Below, piece by piece: positions 1 through 7,955 of a stretch of 64,000 nucleotides of DNA. The notes beneath the pieces were generated by a model. The model was not told the origin of the DNA. It did no database searches and saw only the letters and a program-made list of their open reading frames with translations. The stretch is taken from contig NZ_CP029758.2 in NCBI RefSeq assembly GCF_004006395.2, forward strand, positions 2,542,001-2,606,000. The letters run 5' to 3'. The stretch is from Clostridium sp. AWRP. GTDB taxonomy: Bacteria > Bacillota > Clostridia > Clostridiales > Clostridiaceae. The translations under genes and the position numbers were made by a program. How positions within the stretch are numbered: position 1 is the first letter of the stretch; the number at the start of each line of letters is the position of its first letter.

Positions 1-29
1 TTCATACTATTTTACTGCATAAAACAAAT

Positions 30-58
30 AAAAAGAACCACAAGGGTTCTTTTTATAC
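30..58 (-). terminator. Intrinsic terminator downstream of the B12 riboswitch
   Basis: A 10-bp stem (AAAAAGAACC pairing with GGTTCTTTTT) with a 5-nt loop is followed on the minus strand by a U-rich run. It lies about 60 nt downstream of the cobalamin aptamer and before any coding region, so it is probably the expression-platform terminator of the riboswitch. It is AT-symmetric and could also act on the plus strand. Confidence 0.7.
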
Positions 59-119
59 CAGTATAATCGTTTACTTTTAATTATAAACAGCAAACACAGT
101 ATTATCTTCCCCTCCGAAA

Positions 120-297
120 GAATCAAACGACATATCAGGCAGGTTTCCTGGCTCAGATTCATCTTACTCCCCTGTCTTCCCGGATATAAAAATCCAGTGA
201 CATAATTAGGGTTTCATCCTCCATACAGTAACGGTGGGCTGCAGTGTTTTTTACACTTTCCCTTTTAACTATCAATTTGACAGCACCTAACAGTAAA
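120..297 (-). promoter_or_regulatory. Cobalamin (B12) riboswitch
   Basis: Read on the minus strand, the conserved parts of the cobalamin aptamer appear in order: an AGGTGC start, AAAGGGAA, GCAGCCC followed by CCGTTACTGT, GAAACCCT, GTCACTGG, then GGGAAGACAGGGG and finally the B12-box-like GAGCCAGGAAACCTGCC. A hairpin terminator follows at 30-58, which suggests control by transcription termination. The regulated gene lies to the left of the window, so the product is unknown; B12 transport, synthesis or B12-independent isoenzymes are usual targets. Confidence 0.9.
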
Positions 298-326
298 AAT
301 ATTAAATTTTTATTACTTCTATGTTA

Positions 327-355
327 ATAGTAGTATATAAATTTTGAAAAGTCAA
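327..355 (-). promoter_or_regulatory. SigA-type promoter of the riboswitch transcript
   Basis: On the minus strand TTGACT (355-350) is separated by 17 nt from TACTAT (332-327). The predicted transcription start near 320 lies just ahead of the cobalamin aptamer. Confidence 0.6.
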
Positions 356-389
356 CATTATTTTCTCAATAAATCCATTATTAAACATT

Positions 390-773
390 TTAATCTTCTT
401 GAATTTCAAGCACTCCCATAGGACAAGCTTTAACACAAATACCACATGCCATACACTTACTTGGATTAGGCTTGTCTTCTACTTTTACAATAATACCTTT
501 TGGACAGGCTTCTACACATGTACCACATCCAGTACAAGCTTTTTTATCTATCATATATATTCCCTTAGCATTTTGTTTAATGGCCTCTTCAGGACATTTT
601 TTAGCACATACTCCACATTGGTTGCACACTTTTAAATCTACAGATCCATCTTTTCCTTCATCAATCTTAATACAAGAATTGCCATAGGTTTTGTAAAATG
701 CCTCAGAACAAGCCATTTCACAACTTAAACAAGACATACATAAAGACTTATCTTTAACAACTAATTTTTTCAT
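390..773 (-). CDS. Polyferredoxin with four [4Fe-4S] motifs
   Basis: Small iron-sulfur electron carrier of 127 residues. Four cysteine clusters are visible: CMSCLSCEMAC, CNQCGVCAKKCP, CTGCGTCVEACP and CMACGICVKACP, each the CxxCxxCxxxC type that holds one [4Fe-4S] cluster. The first resembles the N-terminal cluster of HycB/CooF-type electron-transfer subunits. An in-frame ATG lies 7 codons upstream (794), but the Shine-Dalgarno AAAGGGGA sits correctly before the ATG at 773, so I chose that start. No catalytic partner adjoins it. A sigma-54-like promoter lies upstream at 858-871, suggesting co-control with the metal-uptake island to its right. The redox partner is unknown. Confidence 0.88.
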   Translation of the reverse strand: MKKLVVKDKSLCMSCLSCEMACSEAFYKTYGNSCIKIDEGKDGSVDLKVCNQCGVCAKKCPEEAIKQNAKGIYMIDKKACTGCGTCVEACPKGIIVKVEDKPNPSKCMACGICVKACPMGVLEIQED

Positions 774-857
774 AAAACATTCCCCTTTAAACATTATTTA
801 TACATACTTTGTACATATATTTTAATTATACAAATATATAAGCTATATATCAATACC

Positions 858-871
858 GCAAATTTTATGCC
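858..871 (-). promoter_or_regulatory. Candidate sigma-54 (-24/-12) promoter for the polyferredoxin gene
   Basis: On the minus strand AGGCATAAAATTTGCG fits GG-N10-GC, with GG at 871-870 and GC at 859-858. The core matches TGGCAY-N5-TTGC except for the first T. It is about 85 nt upstream of the polyferredoxin start. No convincing enhancer site lies within 60 bp; the sites at 1254-1288 may serve it. Confidence 0.5.
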
Positions 872-962
872 TATTATTTTGCTTTGCACAAACAGAGTGC
901 GTGGGGATATTAGGTCATATAGTCATCCAATAAAATAAATGTACAACAAAATTGTCAAAATA

Positions 963-1059
963 AAATAAAAAGTACTTAAGCGCAGGAGGGACTGCTCTTA
1001 AGTATTTTTTATTTTAGAGTTTAGGGTTTAAATAATTAAATTTATTTCAAAACTATACT
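963..1059 (-). ncRNA. Candidate sigma-54-dependent small RNA C
   Basis: From the promoter at 1071-1084 a minus-strand transcript of about 97 nt would end at a strong hairpin (967-985 pairing with 992-1010, loop GAGGGA) followed by a U-rich run. It contains no plausible ORF. The 5' part (GTTTTGAAATAAATTTAA, then AAACCCTAAACTCT) resembles the same part of the two candidate RNAs at 19581-19695 and 21265-21397, and all three end in an AAAATACTT-type stem. Alternatively it is a decayed leader. RNA evidence is lacking. Confidence 0.5.
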
Positions 1060-1070
1060 ATTTTTAGAAA

Positions 1071-1084
1071 GCAATTTATATGCC
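1071..1084 (-). promoter_or_regulatory. Sigma-54 promoter, full consensus, no gene directly downstream
   Basis: On the minus strand TGGCATATAAATTGCT matches the TGGCAY-N5-TTGCT consensus, with GG at 1084-1083 and GC at 1072-1071. The predicted start near 1059 precedes only the hairpin terminator at 967-1010. Confidence 0.7.
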
Positions 1085-1209
1085 AATCTCTCAGCTTGCA
1101 ATATTCCTACTTAAAATTATAAATTTTATCCGATGCTACACTGGATAACGATTTCCCCTAAAGAATAGCACCTTCTGAGTGCTAAAGCACTAAGAATCCT
1201 GTTAATAAT

Positions 1210-1239
1210 TTTCAGATGGAGAAAAAACTCCATCTGAAA
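1210..1239 (-). terminator. Hairpin after the MATE gene
   Basis: A perfect 12-bp stem TTTCAGATGGAG/CTCCATCTGAAA with a 6-nt loop lies about 90 nt beyond the MATE stop codon. The following bases on the minus strand are only weakly U-rich, so termination is probable but not strong. Confidence 0.45.
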
Positions 1240-1253
1240 TCAAGAACTCTGTT

Positions 1254-1323
1254 TATCATTTTGAATATTTTCTCGTATCATATTGATAAATTGCTTTAAT
1301 TTAGTTTTATTTTGATACTGATA
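1254..1323. promoter_or_regulatory. Probable EBP enhancer sites upstream of sRNA C
   Basis: TATCATATTGATA (1276-1288) is a full match to the 13-bp palindrome found three times before other sigma-54 promoters in the window. TATCATTTTGAAT (1254-1266) and TTTGATACTGATA (1311-1323) are weaker copies. They lie 170-240 bp upstream of the promoter at 1084. Confidence 0.5.
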
Positions 1324-1330
1324 GATTTAT

Positions 1331-2716
1331 CTATATTTTTTGCAAATTGGGACTAATTATTTTTTTGTTAGTGCCTAACTTCTTTGCCCAATTACCTTTT
1401 AGGTAATATAAAGCCATACAAAATGCTGTTGTAGCCCAGGTTATGGGATATGTAATTGCTACTCCCCGAACATCATGATAGAAATGCATTATAGTAAAGA
1501 GCAATACAATTCTAAGCACACATATATTAGATAATATAATCGCCATTGGTGGAGTCGCTTTTCCTGCACCTCTTATAGTATCGCCCAATACTTCCAAAAC
1601 AACATAAATCCAATAGAAGGGAAATGAAGTACTTATTATTCGAATTCCATAATCAATTACCACACTATCATGATTAAATATTCCAAAAGCTTGGCGTCCA
1701 AATATCAACAAAATCATACTTGATACCATGGTTACACCTATTCCCATCAGTATACATACCTTCGTTCCTTCTTTTACCCTTTTAATATTTCCTGCACCTA
1801 TATTCTGCCCTGAAAACGTTGTAATTGCTTGTCCAAAAGCTACAATTGGAAGATAAATAGGCAATTCTACTTTAAAATATGCTGTAAATGCAACAATTGC
1901 ATTTACACCTAGGCTATTAATATGATATTGTGCAATAACATTGGACAATGTTATTACAATGCTTTGAAACCCTGACGGTATTCCAATTTTAAGAATAGGT
2001 AACAGTATATCTTTATGTATTCGTATTTTTCTAAATTCTAATCTATATTTACTCTCTAAATGTGTCAAATAATATAATATCAGTACAGCAGTTACCGTCT
2101 GCGATAAAAGCGTTGCCCATGCAACTCCATTAACGCCATTTTCAAAAATAGCTATAAACAATGCGTCCATTAATACATGAACAATTCCACCAAAAAGTTG
2201 TATATACATTGGTATTTTAGAATTACCCATAGCTCGTATAATACCGGAGCCCATATTATAGGTAATAATGGAAATGAGGCTTAAAAAATAGATTCTTATA
2301 TATGAAACAGCTGGTTTCAGTATTTCCCCTGGAACATTCATCCACTTTAAAAAATATGGTGCACCTATGTATCCAATAATGAAAAGTACTATTCCCCCAA
2401 TAAAACTCAGTCCTATTGCCGTATGTATTGCATCTTTTAATTTCTCTTTTTTCCCTGATCCAACAATATTAGCAATAACAACACTTGCCCCTACTGACAT
2501 TCCCGTAAAAAATCCTACCAAGCAGGTAATAATCAAGGAACTAGCTCCAACTGCTGCTGCAGCTTCTTTGCCAAGATAATTTCCAACAAAAATCAAATCA
2601 ACTGTATTATATAATTGTTGAATCAAGCTGGATCCCAAAAGTGGCAGTGCAAAAAGTAGTATCTGCTTCCATATAACGCCTTCTGTTAAATTAATACTCT
2701 TCTTCAAATTAATCAT
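1331..2716 (-). CDS. MATE family multidrug/toxin efflux transporter
   Basis: Membrane antiporter of 461 residues, the usual MATE length, with about 12 hydrophobic segments in two homologous halves. The N-terminal signature ALPLLGSSLIQQLYNTVDLI and the following FVGNYLGKEAAAAVGAS are typical of the NorM/DinF-like group; the second half repeats the pattern around QNIGAGN. It would export a small molecule using Na+ or H+. It is the last gene of the run starting at 10898, 70 bp after a methyltransferase. That position makes it a candidate exporter of whatever small molecule the methyltransferases and deacylase make or process, but drug efflux unrelated to the neighbours is equally possible. Confidence 0.88.
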   Translation of the reverse strand: MINLKKSINLTEGVIWKQILLFALPLLGSSLIQQLYNTVDLIFVGNYLGKEAAAAVGASSLIITCLVGFFTGMSVGASVVIANIVGSGKKEKLKDAIHTAIGLSFIGGIVLFIIGYIGAPYFLKWMNVPGEILKPAVSYIRIYFLSLISIITYNMGSGIIRAMGNSKIPMYIQLFGGIVHVLMDALFIAIFENGVNGVAWATLLSQTVTAVLILYYLTHLESKYRLEFRKIRIHKDILLPILKIGIPSGFQSIVITLSNVIAQYHINSLGVNAIVAFTAYFKVELPIYLPIVAFGQAITTFSGQNIGAGNIKRVKEGTKVCILMGIGVTMVSSMILLIFGRQAFGIFNHDSVVIDYGIRIISTSFPFYWIYVVLEVLGDTIRGAGKATPPMAIILSNICVLRIVLLFTIMHFYHDVRGVAITYPITWATTAFCMALYYLKGNWAKKLGTNKKIISPNLQKI

Positions 2717-2786
2717 TATAGCTTACATCCATTCTTTCGTCGTTTATTTGCCTTTCATTAGCCTTACTATCACTTAATAAATTTTT

Positions 2787-3542
2787 CTATCCCTTCTGTG
2801 CTCTAACCATAAACATTGGCATATGTGTATATAAAATGCTATAATATTCATTCATAATATTATGTGGTAGTTTTGTTAATATTTTTATATTTGTGCATCC
2901 TAATTCAATAAGTGTTTCAACATCCCATAATGGCCTTAATATATTACTCAAAGGAAGATTATTCAAAGAATCTCCAGCCTGTTCTTTACCATGTCCATCA
3001 TCTTTGACCTCATACCCCATTTTGACTAGCTTTTTTTTGTCTTCTTCACATAATCTTGCTAAATTCTTGTCATATAAATTCATTCTCCAGTTTCCATCAA
3101 AATTCATAAAACATCCGCCAGGTTTTAATACACGCAGCCATTCCTTATAAGCTTGATTTGGATTTTCAAGTGTCCATGTGATATTTCTACTCAATATCAA
3201 ATCAAAACTTTCATTTTCAAATGTAAGACTCTGTGCATCCATTTTTAAAAAATCAATTCTATCTTCTACTTCATATTTTTTTGTATTCTTTTTTGCATTT
3301 TCTAACATTTTTTCACTGAAATCTATAGAGGTTACCCTATGACCATTTTCCGCCATCAGTATAGAAAAAAATCCGGGACCACATCCAATATCAAGTACTT
3401 TTAAGCAGCTTCCCTTGAGTATGTTGTCTTCAATTAATTTTAACCATACGGCTCTTTGCTCTTTTTCCAATTCTTCCTGATTAATTTCAGAATATCCATC
3501 AGCTTGAGTTGACCAATACTTTGCTATTTTCTCTAAAGCCAT
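2787..3542 (-). CDS. Class I SAM-dependent methyltransferase
   Basis: 251-residue cytosolic methyltransferase. Motif I VLDIGCGPGFFSILMAENG (around residues 49-67) binds S-adenosylmethionine, followed by the acidic VTSIDFSEKML and a later motif with LSRNITWTL. The protein is clearly paralogous to the product at 10161-10898: both carry RN(I/V)TWTL, then a DxNWR/DANWY stretch and an LPL..LRP.WD segment near the C-terminus. The substrate is unknown. It is encoded between a deacylase and a MATE exporter, downstream of a Nik/Opp-type importer, so modification of an imported or exported ligand is a reasonable inference. SD GGAGGCAG precedes the ATG. Confidence 0.88.
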   Translation of the reverse strand: MALEKIAKYWSTQADGYSEINQEELEKEQRAVWLKLIEDNILKGSCLKVLDIGCGPGFFSILMAENGHRVTSIDFSEKMLENAKKNTKKYEVEDRIDFLKMDAQSLTFENESFDLILSRNITWTLENPNQAYKEWLRVLKPGGCFMNFDGNWRMNLYDKNLARLCEEDKKKLVKMGYEVKDDGHGKEQAGDSLNNLPLSNILRPLWDVETLIELGCTNIKILTKLPHNIMNEYYSILYTHMPMFMVRAQKG

Positions 3543-3593
3543 TATACTGCCTCCTTCATTTATGATTCTATTTTTTTAAACATATCTATATAA

Positions 3594-3619
3594 GGAGAAA
3601 TCACAGAAATGATTTCCCC
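3594..3619 (-). other. Intergenic hairpin inside the importer operon
   Basis: GGAGAAATCA pairs with TGATTTCCCC around a 6-nt loop in the 104-bp gap between the deacylase and methyltransferase genes. There is no U run, so it is more likely an mRNA-stabilising or processing element than a terminator. Confidence 0.3.
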
Positions 3620-3646
3620 ATAAATGAAAAAGAATTTGGATTACTA

Positions 3647-4609
3647 TTATTGATTTTGCTTTTCTCCATAGGCCACCATAGGGCTATCCTTAATAACACA
3701 CAAGCTACTAACTTGATAGAGTAATATTCCGTCCATCTCAGCAGCGCAGGTTTCCAAAACATTGCCAAAATAATCCTTAATGTACCCTAATATTTCTCCT
3801 TTTTTAAAATTATCTCCTGCTCTTTTTGTTGGATACCAGCAGCCAGTATGTTCGGCATTTTTGCAGACCACATTTCCCACATCAACAGGATGATAAGTTC
3901 TTTCAGAAACATCTCCCTCTAATAATCCCAAATAGCGTAAGACATTTCTAACATCTTCTTTTCCTATTTTCACTTCTTCTTTCGACCACCGTCCCATACA
4001 ACCTCTCTCAATCAAAATACTAGGAATTCCACAGGAACCAGCATAATTATAAGAACCTCCACTGCCGCAAGGAGACTGCACCAAATAAGGGACATTTACT
4101 AGTTCAGCCATACCTCTTGCTGCTTTAACGACTTCTGGAGCAGCAACTCCTACACAATATACGTAAGGTGTTAGCTCTTCATACCCATCTCCACAGTGAA
4201 GATCAATATAATAATCTGCATTTTTTTGAAATTCTGTTACAACCGTATGACAGATTCTATCTGCAGTTGTTCCCTGTACATTTCCAGGAAACTCTCTATT
4301 TAAATTTTTGCCATCCTCATATACCATACTCATAGTCCGATGTTCGAATCCCGTCCTATTCATCAAATGTAATATAATAAGATTTCCTGTTAACTGTGAT
4401 GGTAGAATCTCATTAGCTAACTCAATTGCTGTCTCAATTCCCACATATTCTGCATTATGTACACCTCCAGAAATAAATACTGTTTTTCCTTCCTTTTCTC
4501 CACAAATAATGGTAACTGGAAGTTCTATATCCGTTCCCTTTACTTGTACATAACCTGATACTTTTTCTCCAGTTTTAGCACATATATTTCCTACTTTTAA
4601 CATTTGCAT
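3647..4609 (-). CDS. Succinylglutamate desuccinylase/aspartoacylase family (M14-like) zinc deacylase
   Basis: 320 residues, a metallocarboxypeptidase-fold amidohydrolase. Zinc-binding features are visible: ISGGVHNAEYVG (His and Glu, around residues 46-57) and YIDLHCG (third ligand, around 139). An arginine/asparagine stretch NRTGFEHR and NLNREFPG complete the usual active site, and the C-terminal 80 residues form the family's beta-barrel-like domain. Members remove acyl groups from N-acylated amino acids or similar amides. It follows the ATPase genes of a Nik/Opp-type importer by 23 bp, suggesting it acts on the imported ligand, for example releasing a bound metal. The exact substrate cannot be read from the sequence. 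Confidence 0.82.
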   Translation of the reverse strand: MQMLKVGNICAKTGEKVSGYVQVKGTDIELPVTIICGEKEGKTVFISGGVHNAEYVGIETAIELANEILPSQLTGNLIILHLMNRTGFEHRTMSMVYEDGKNLNREFPGNVQGTTADRICHTVVTEFQKNADYYIDLHCGDGYEELTPYVYCVGVAAPEVVKAARGMAELVNVPYLVQSPCGSGGSYNYAGSCGIPSILIERGCMGRWSKEEVKIGKEDVRNVLRYLGLLEGDVSERTYHPVDVGNVVCKNAEHTGCWYPTKRAGDNFKKGEILGYIKDYFGNVLETCAAEMDGILLYQVSSLCVIKDSPMVAYGEKQNQ

Positions 4610-4632
4610 TAATCAATATCCCCCTGTCATAA

Positions 4633-5595
4633 TTAGTCATCGGATAAATGACAGGCCACTAAATGACCTTTTTCTATTTCTTTTAATTCAGGTTTTTCAT
4701 TAAAGCATATATCTTTGCATTTTGTACATCTGGAATTAAAACTGCAGCCTGGCTGTATATCAGAAGGACTTGGCGGCTCACCTTTTATTATTTCTATTTC
4801 AGTATTTTCTCTTTCTTTAACAGAAAATACTGATGCTAAAAGTGCCTTTGTATATGGATGAACTGCAGCAGTAGTAAGTCTATCACTGTCAATTGTTTCA
4901 ACAATACGCCCAAGATACATTACGATAATTCTATCACTTATGTTTCTAACTACTGCTAAGTCATGACATATAAAAATGTATGATAGTCCCTTTTCTTTTT
5001 TCAAATTTATAAGAAGCTTAAGCACCTGTTCCTGCACCGAAACATCTAACGCAGAAGTAGCTTCATCACATATTATAATTTCGGGTTCCAAAGATAGGGC
5101 TCTTGCTATTGCAACCCTTTGCTTTTGTCCTCCACTTAGCTGATGGGGATATCTGTTCATAAATTCATCACTAATCCCCACCATTTCAAGGAGTTTTTTC
5201 GTCTTCAATTCTGCATCAGCTTTATTCATAAGTTTAAAATTTAAAAGTGGCTCACTTATAATTTGTCCAATCCTCATACGGGGATTGAAGGATTCAGAAG
5301 GATCTTGAAATATCATCTGGAGCTTTCTTCGATTTTGTCTAAGTTCTTCCCCCTTCAACTTTGAAATATCTCTCTTATTATAAATAATCTCTCCTGAAGT
5401 CAAAGTTTCCAAATTGGTAATTACATTTGCTAAAGTACTTTTACCACAGCCACTTTCCCCAACTATCCCCAAACACTCTCCTGAATATAGTTCTAAACTT
5501 ACATTATCAACTGCAGTTAACTTTTTTCCATCTTGCAAATCAAATCGCTTTACAACATTCTTTATTGTCAATATTGGTTCTTTCTCTTGAAGCAA
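4633..5595 (-). CDS. Oligopeptide/nickel-type ABC importer ATPase (OppF/DppF-like)
   Basis: 320 residues. Walker A GESGCGKST, signature LSGGQKQRVAIARAL and Walker B IIICDEATSALD are intact. The C-terminal extension contains C-x(5)-C-x(2)-C-x(3)-C (GCSFNSRCTKCKDIC), which binds an iron-sulfur cluster in many Opp/Dpp ATPases. It forms the ATPase heterodimer with the product at 5540-6388. The gene starts at TTG within the end of the upstream ATPase gene (56-bp overlap), supported by GGAGG 9 nt before it; no ATG start fits the domain as well. Confidence 0.88.
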   Translation of the reverse strand: MLQEKEPILTIKNVVKRFDLQDGKKLTAVDNVSLELYSGECLGIVGESGCGKSTLANVITNLETLTSGEIIYNKRDISKLKGEELRQNRRKLQMIFQDPSESFNPRMRIGQIISEPLLNFKLMNKADAELKTKKLLEMVGISDEFMNRYPHQLSGGQKQRVAIARALSLEPEIIICDEATSALDVSVQEQVLKLLINLKKEKGLSYIFICHDLAVVRNISDRIIVMYLGRIVETIDSDRLTTAAVHPYTKALLASVFSVKERENTEIEIIKGEPPSPSDIQPGCSFNSRCTKCKDICFNEKPELKEIEKGHLVACHLSDD

Positions 5596-6388
5596 GATTA
5601 CATTCCTCCAATTCAGGTATTGCTGATAAGAGTTTTACAGTATATTGGCACTTTGGATTGTTTATCACCTCATCCTTATTTCCCCACTCAACCAATTCGC
5701 CACTTTGCATTACTCCTATTTTATCGCACATATAAGATGCTACTCCCATATTATGTGTAACTATTATTATGCTTGTATTGAAATTGTCTCTAAGCTCCAT
5801 CATCTGCCTGACCACCTGTGCTTGTACCGTTACATCAAGTGCACTAGTTGGCTCATCTGCCAATAATATTTCTGGTTTCATAGTCATGGCTATGGCTATA
5901 CCTACTCTTTGCTTCATGCCTCCACTAAGTTCAAAAGGATAAGAATTCATTATACGCTTTGTATCAGGAAGCCTCATTTTTGCAAGCATATTAACTGCTT
6001 TATCATATGCCTCAGCTTTTGAAATATTAAAATGACTTCTTATACTTTCAATAAATTGATTACCAACCTTTTTAATAGGAGTCAATGATCCTCCTGCATC
6101 CTGAAAAACAATAGCCATTCTATTCCCACGTATTTCTTGCCATTCTTTCTTAGAATACTTAAGAATATCTTTATCCTTATAAATTATATTTCCTGAAGAA
6201 ATAACAGCTCCTTTAGGCAATATACCTAGTACGGCACGTATAAGTGTTGATTTTCCACTGCCGCTTTCCCCAACTATTCCTACTATCTCCTTACTTGCAA
6301 TTGACATGTTTATATTTTTTACAACAGGTTCTTGCATACCGTATTTTACTGATAAATTATTTATACTTAAAATCTTTTGGCTTATCAT
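5540..6388 (-). CDS. Oligopeptide/nickel-type ABC importer ATPase (OppD/DppD-like)
   Basis: 282 residues with Walker A GESGSGKST, signature LSGGMKQRVGIAIAM and Walker B ILLADEPTSALD. Its ATG overlaps the stop of the preceding binding-protein gene (ATGA), so the two are translationally coupled. It lacks the full C-terminal oligopeptide-binding extension of OppD (usual length about 320-340), ending soon after the H-loop region. It pairs with the 4633-5595 ATPase to power import through the two permeases encoded upstream. Confidence 0.88.
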   Translation of the reverse strand: MISQKILSINNLSVKYGMQEPVVKNINMSIASKEIVGIVGESGSGKSTLIRAVLGILPKGAVISSGNIIYKDKDILKYSKKEWQEIRGNRMAIVFQDAGGSLTPIKKVGNQFIESIRSHFNISKAEAYDKAVNMLAKMRLPDTKRIMNSYPFELSGGMKQRVGIAIAMTMKPEILLADEPTSALDVTVQAQVVRQMMELRDNFNTSIIIVTHNMGVASYMCDKIGVMQSGELVEWGNKDEVINNPKCQYTVKLLSAIPELEECNLASRERTNIDNKECCKAI

Positions 6389-7941
6389 TTTATGCTTACC
6401 TTATTATTTAATAAATAATAATCAACAGGATACATTGTCACTCCACTAACAGTGTTTTTACTAACTACATTAAGCATTGGAGTAACAAGAAATAAATTAG
6501 AGTTATCTTCTAACAATTTCTGCTGTACTTTTGTAGCAATATTGCTTCTTTCTTTAATATCTTTTTCAGTTTTAAGCTTATCAATAAGAGAATCTACCTC
6601 TGCATTACTATATTTGCCATAGTTTGCAGTTCCATCAGTTTTAAAGTATACTTCCAAGAATGACTGTGGGTCCCCTGAAGTAGCAGTATTTACACTATAC
6701 AAGCACAAATCAAAGTTTCCACTTTTTAGTATCTGGGAAACATCCTCATAAGATTGCAACTTAGTGCCTATACCAATTTCTTTAAGGTTCGCCTGCATTG
6801 CTTGTGCAATTATTGGAAGCTCTGAACGAGTTGTGTAAAAAGATAAATTCAGTTCTAATTTTTTGCCATTTTTCTCTAGTATGCCATCCCCATCTGTATC
6901 TTTATATCCTGCATCGCTTAAAAGCTTAACTGCTGCTGCTTTATCATATTTATATCCTGTAAGGTTCTTATTTCCATAAGGCAGTGATTCTGGGAAAGGT
7001 CCAACTGCAGGCACAGCACTATTTTTAAGAAGTGTTTTAGCATAAGTATCTTTATCAACTGCTAAAGAAATAGCTTTACGTACTGCTGGATCTTTCAAGA
7101 ACTCATTATTTAAATTTTCATAGGACATTATTATTCTTAAACTAGTTATTTTATCTATATTGTACTTAGATTTATCTTTGAATAATGACATATTATTACT
7201 TGGAATGTTTTGTGCTACATCGATTTCTCCTGATTGAAGCGCCATTGCACGAGTATTATCATCTTTAATATACTTAAAAGTTGCTTTATCTACCTTAGCT
7301 TTATCTCCCCAATAATCTTTATTTTTTTCTACTACTACATTTGAATTTGGAGTATATGATTTAACCTTAAAAGGGCCTGTGCACACTGGAGCTTTAGCAA
7401 AGGTGTCTGCTGAAGCACTTGCATCTACTATTATTGCTGAAGAATCTGCCATATTTGATAAAAATGCTTCACTTGAACTTTTAGTTTTTATAGTTATATC
7501 TTGTCCATCTGCAGTCATAGAATCAATAAGTAATATTTCTTTTGTTCTTGGATTCATTTTCAATGTTCTTTCAAGGGATGCTTTTACAGCCTGAGCAGTA
7601 ACTGGTTTGCCATTATCAAATTTAACTCCTTTTCTAATGTGAAATTTCCAGGTTAAGTCATCTACTCTTTTCCAGAAGTCAGAAAGTAAGGGCTCTACTT
7701 GCATATTCTTATTAAGTTTTACCAAAGTTTCTCCTGCACCAAACATAGAAACAAACCAACCGTTCCATTCAGAAGCCGGGTCCAAATTACTTGGAAACTG
7801 ATTTGTCCCAAATGTAATGCTTTTTTGCTTATCACTGCTGCCTTTATCAGCAGAATTTCCTCCTGTACAGGCCGAAAAGCTTGTACATAATAACACTGTT
7901 GTAAATATTAATGCTAATTTTCTTTTTAATTTAAATTTCAT
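6385..7941 (-). CDS. Family 5 substrate-binding lipoprotein of a Nik/Opp-type ABC importer
   Basis: 518 residues with a lipoprotein signal: KLKRKLALIF, hydrophobic core, then the lipobox around LCTSFSAC, so it is anchored outside the membrane. The SBP-family-5 pattern is present: LVKLNKNMQVEPLLSDFWK, then LTWKFHIRKGVKFDNG and PVTAQAVKASLER. It captures the ligand and delivers it to the permeases at 7956-9726. The family spans peptides, nickel and metal-metallophore complexes. The neighbouring His-rich protein and methyltransferases favour a metal chelate, by inference only. It is divergent from the pair of binding proteins at 12755 and 16116. Confidence 0.85.
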   Translation of the reverse strand: MKFKLKRKLALIFTTVLLCTSFSACTGGNSADKGSSDKQKSITFGTNQFPSNLDPASEWNGWFVSMFGAGETLVKLNKNMQVEPLLSDFWKRVDDLTWKFHIRKGVKFDNGKPVTAQAVKASLERTLKMNPRTKEILLIDSMTADGQDITIKTKSSSEAFLSNMADSSAIIVDASASADTFAKAPVCTGPFKVKSYTPNSNVVVEKNKDYWGDKAKVDKATFKYIKDDNTRAMALQSGEIDVAQNIPSNNMSLFKDKSKYNIDKITSLRIIMSYENLNNEFLKDPAVRKAISLAVDKDTYAKTLLKNSAVPAVGPFPESLPYGNKNLTGYKYDKAAAVKLLSDAGYKDTDGDGILEKNGKKLELNLSFYTTRSELPIIAQAMQANLKEIGIGTKLQSYEDVSQILKSGNFDLCLYSVNTATSGDPQSFLEVYFKTDGTANYGKYSNAEVDSLIDKLKTEKDIKERSNIATKVQQKLLEDNSNLFLVTPMLNVVSKNTVSGVTMYPVDYYLLNNKVSIK

Positions 7942-7955
7942 TTTTCTAATCTCCT

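Noticed and set aside
2740..2757. GG-N10-GC on the minus strand upstream of the MATE gene
   Set aside because: The flanks (AGGCTA and AGGCA) do not match -24/-12 consensus, and such spacing arises by chance about once in 256 positions.
4330..4360. tRNA T-loop-like GTTCGAATCCC
   Set aside because: It lies inside the deacylase coding sequence and no cloverleaf can be drawn around it.
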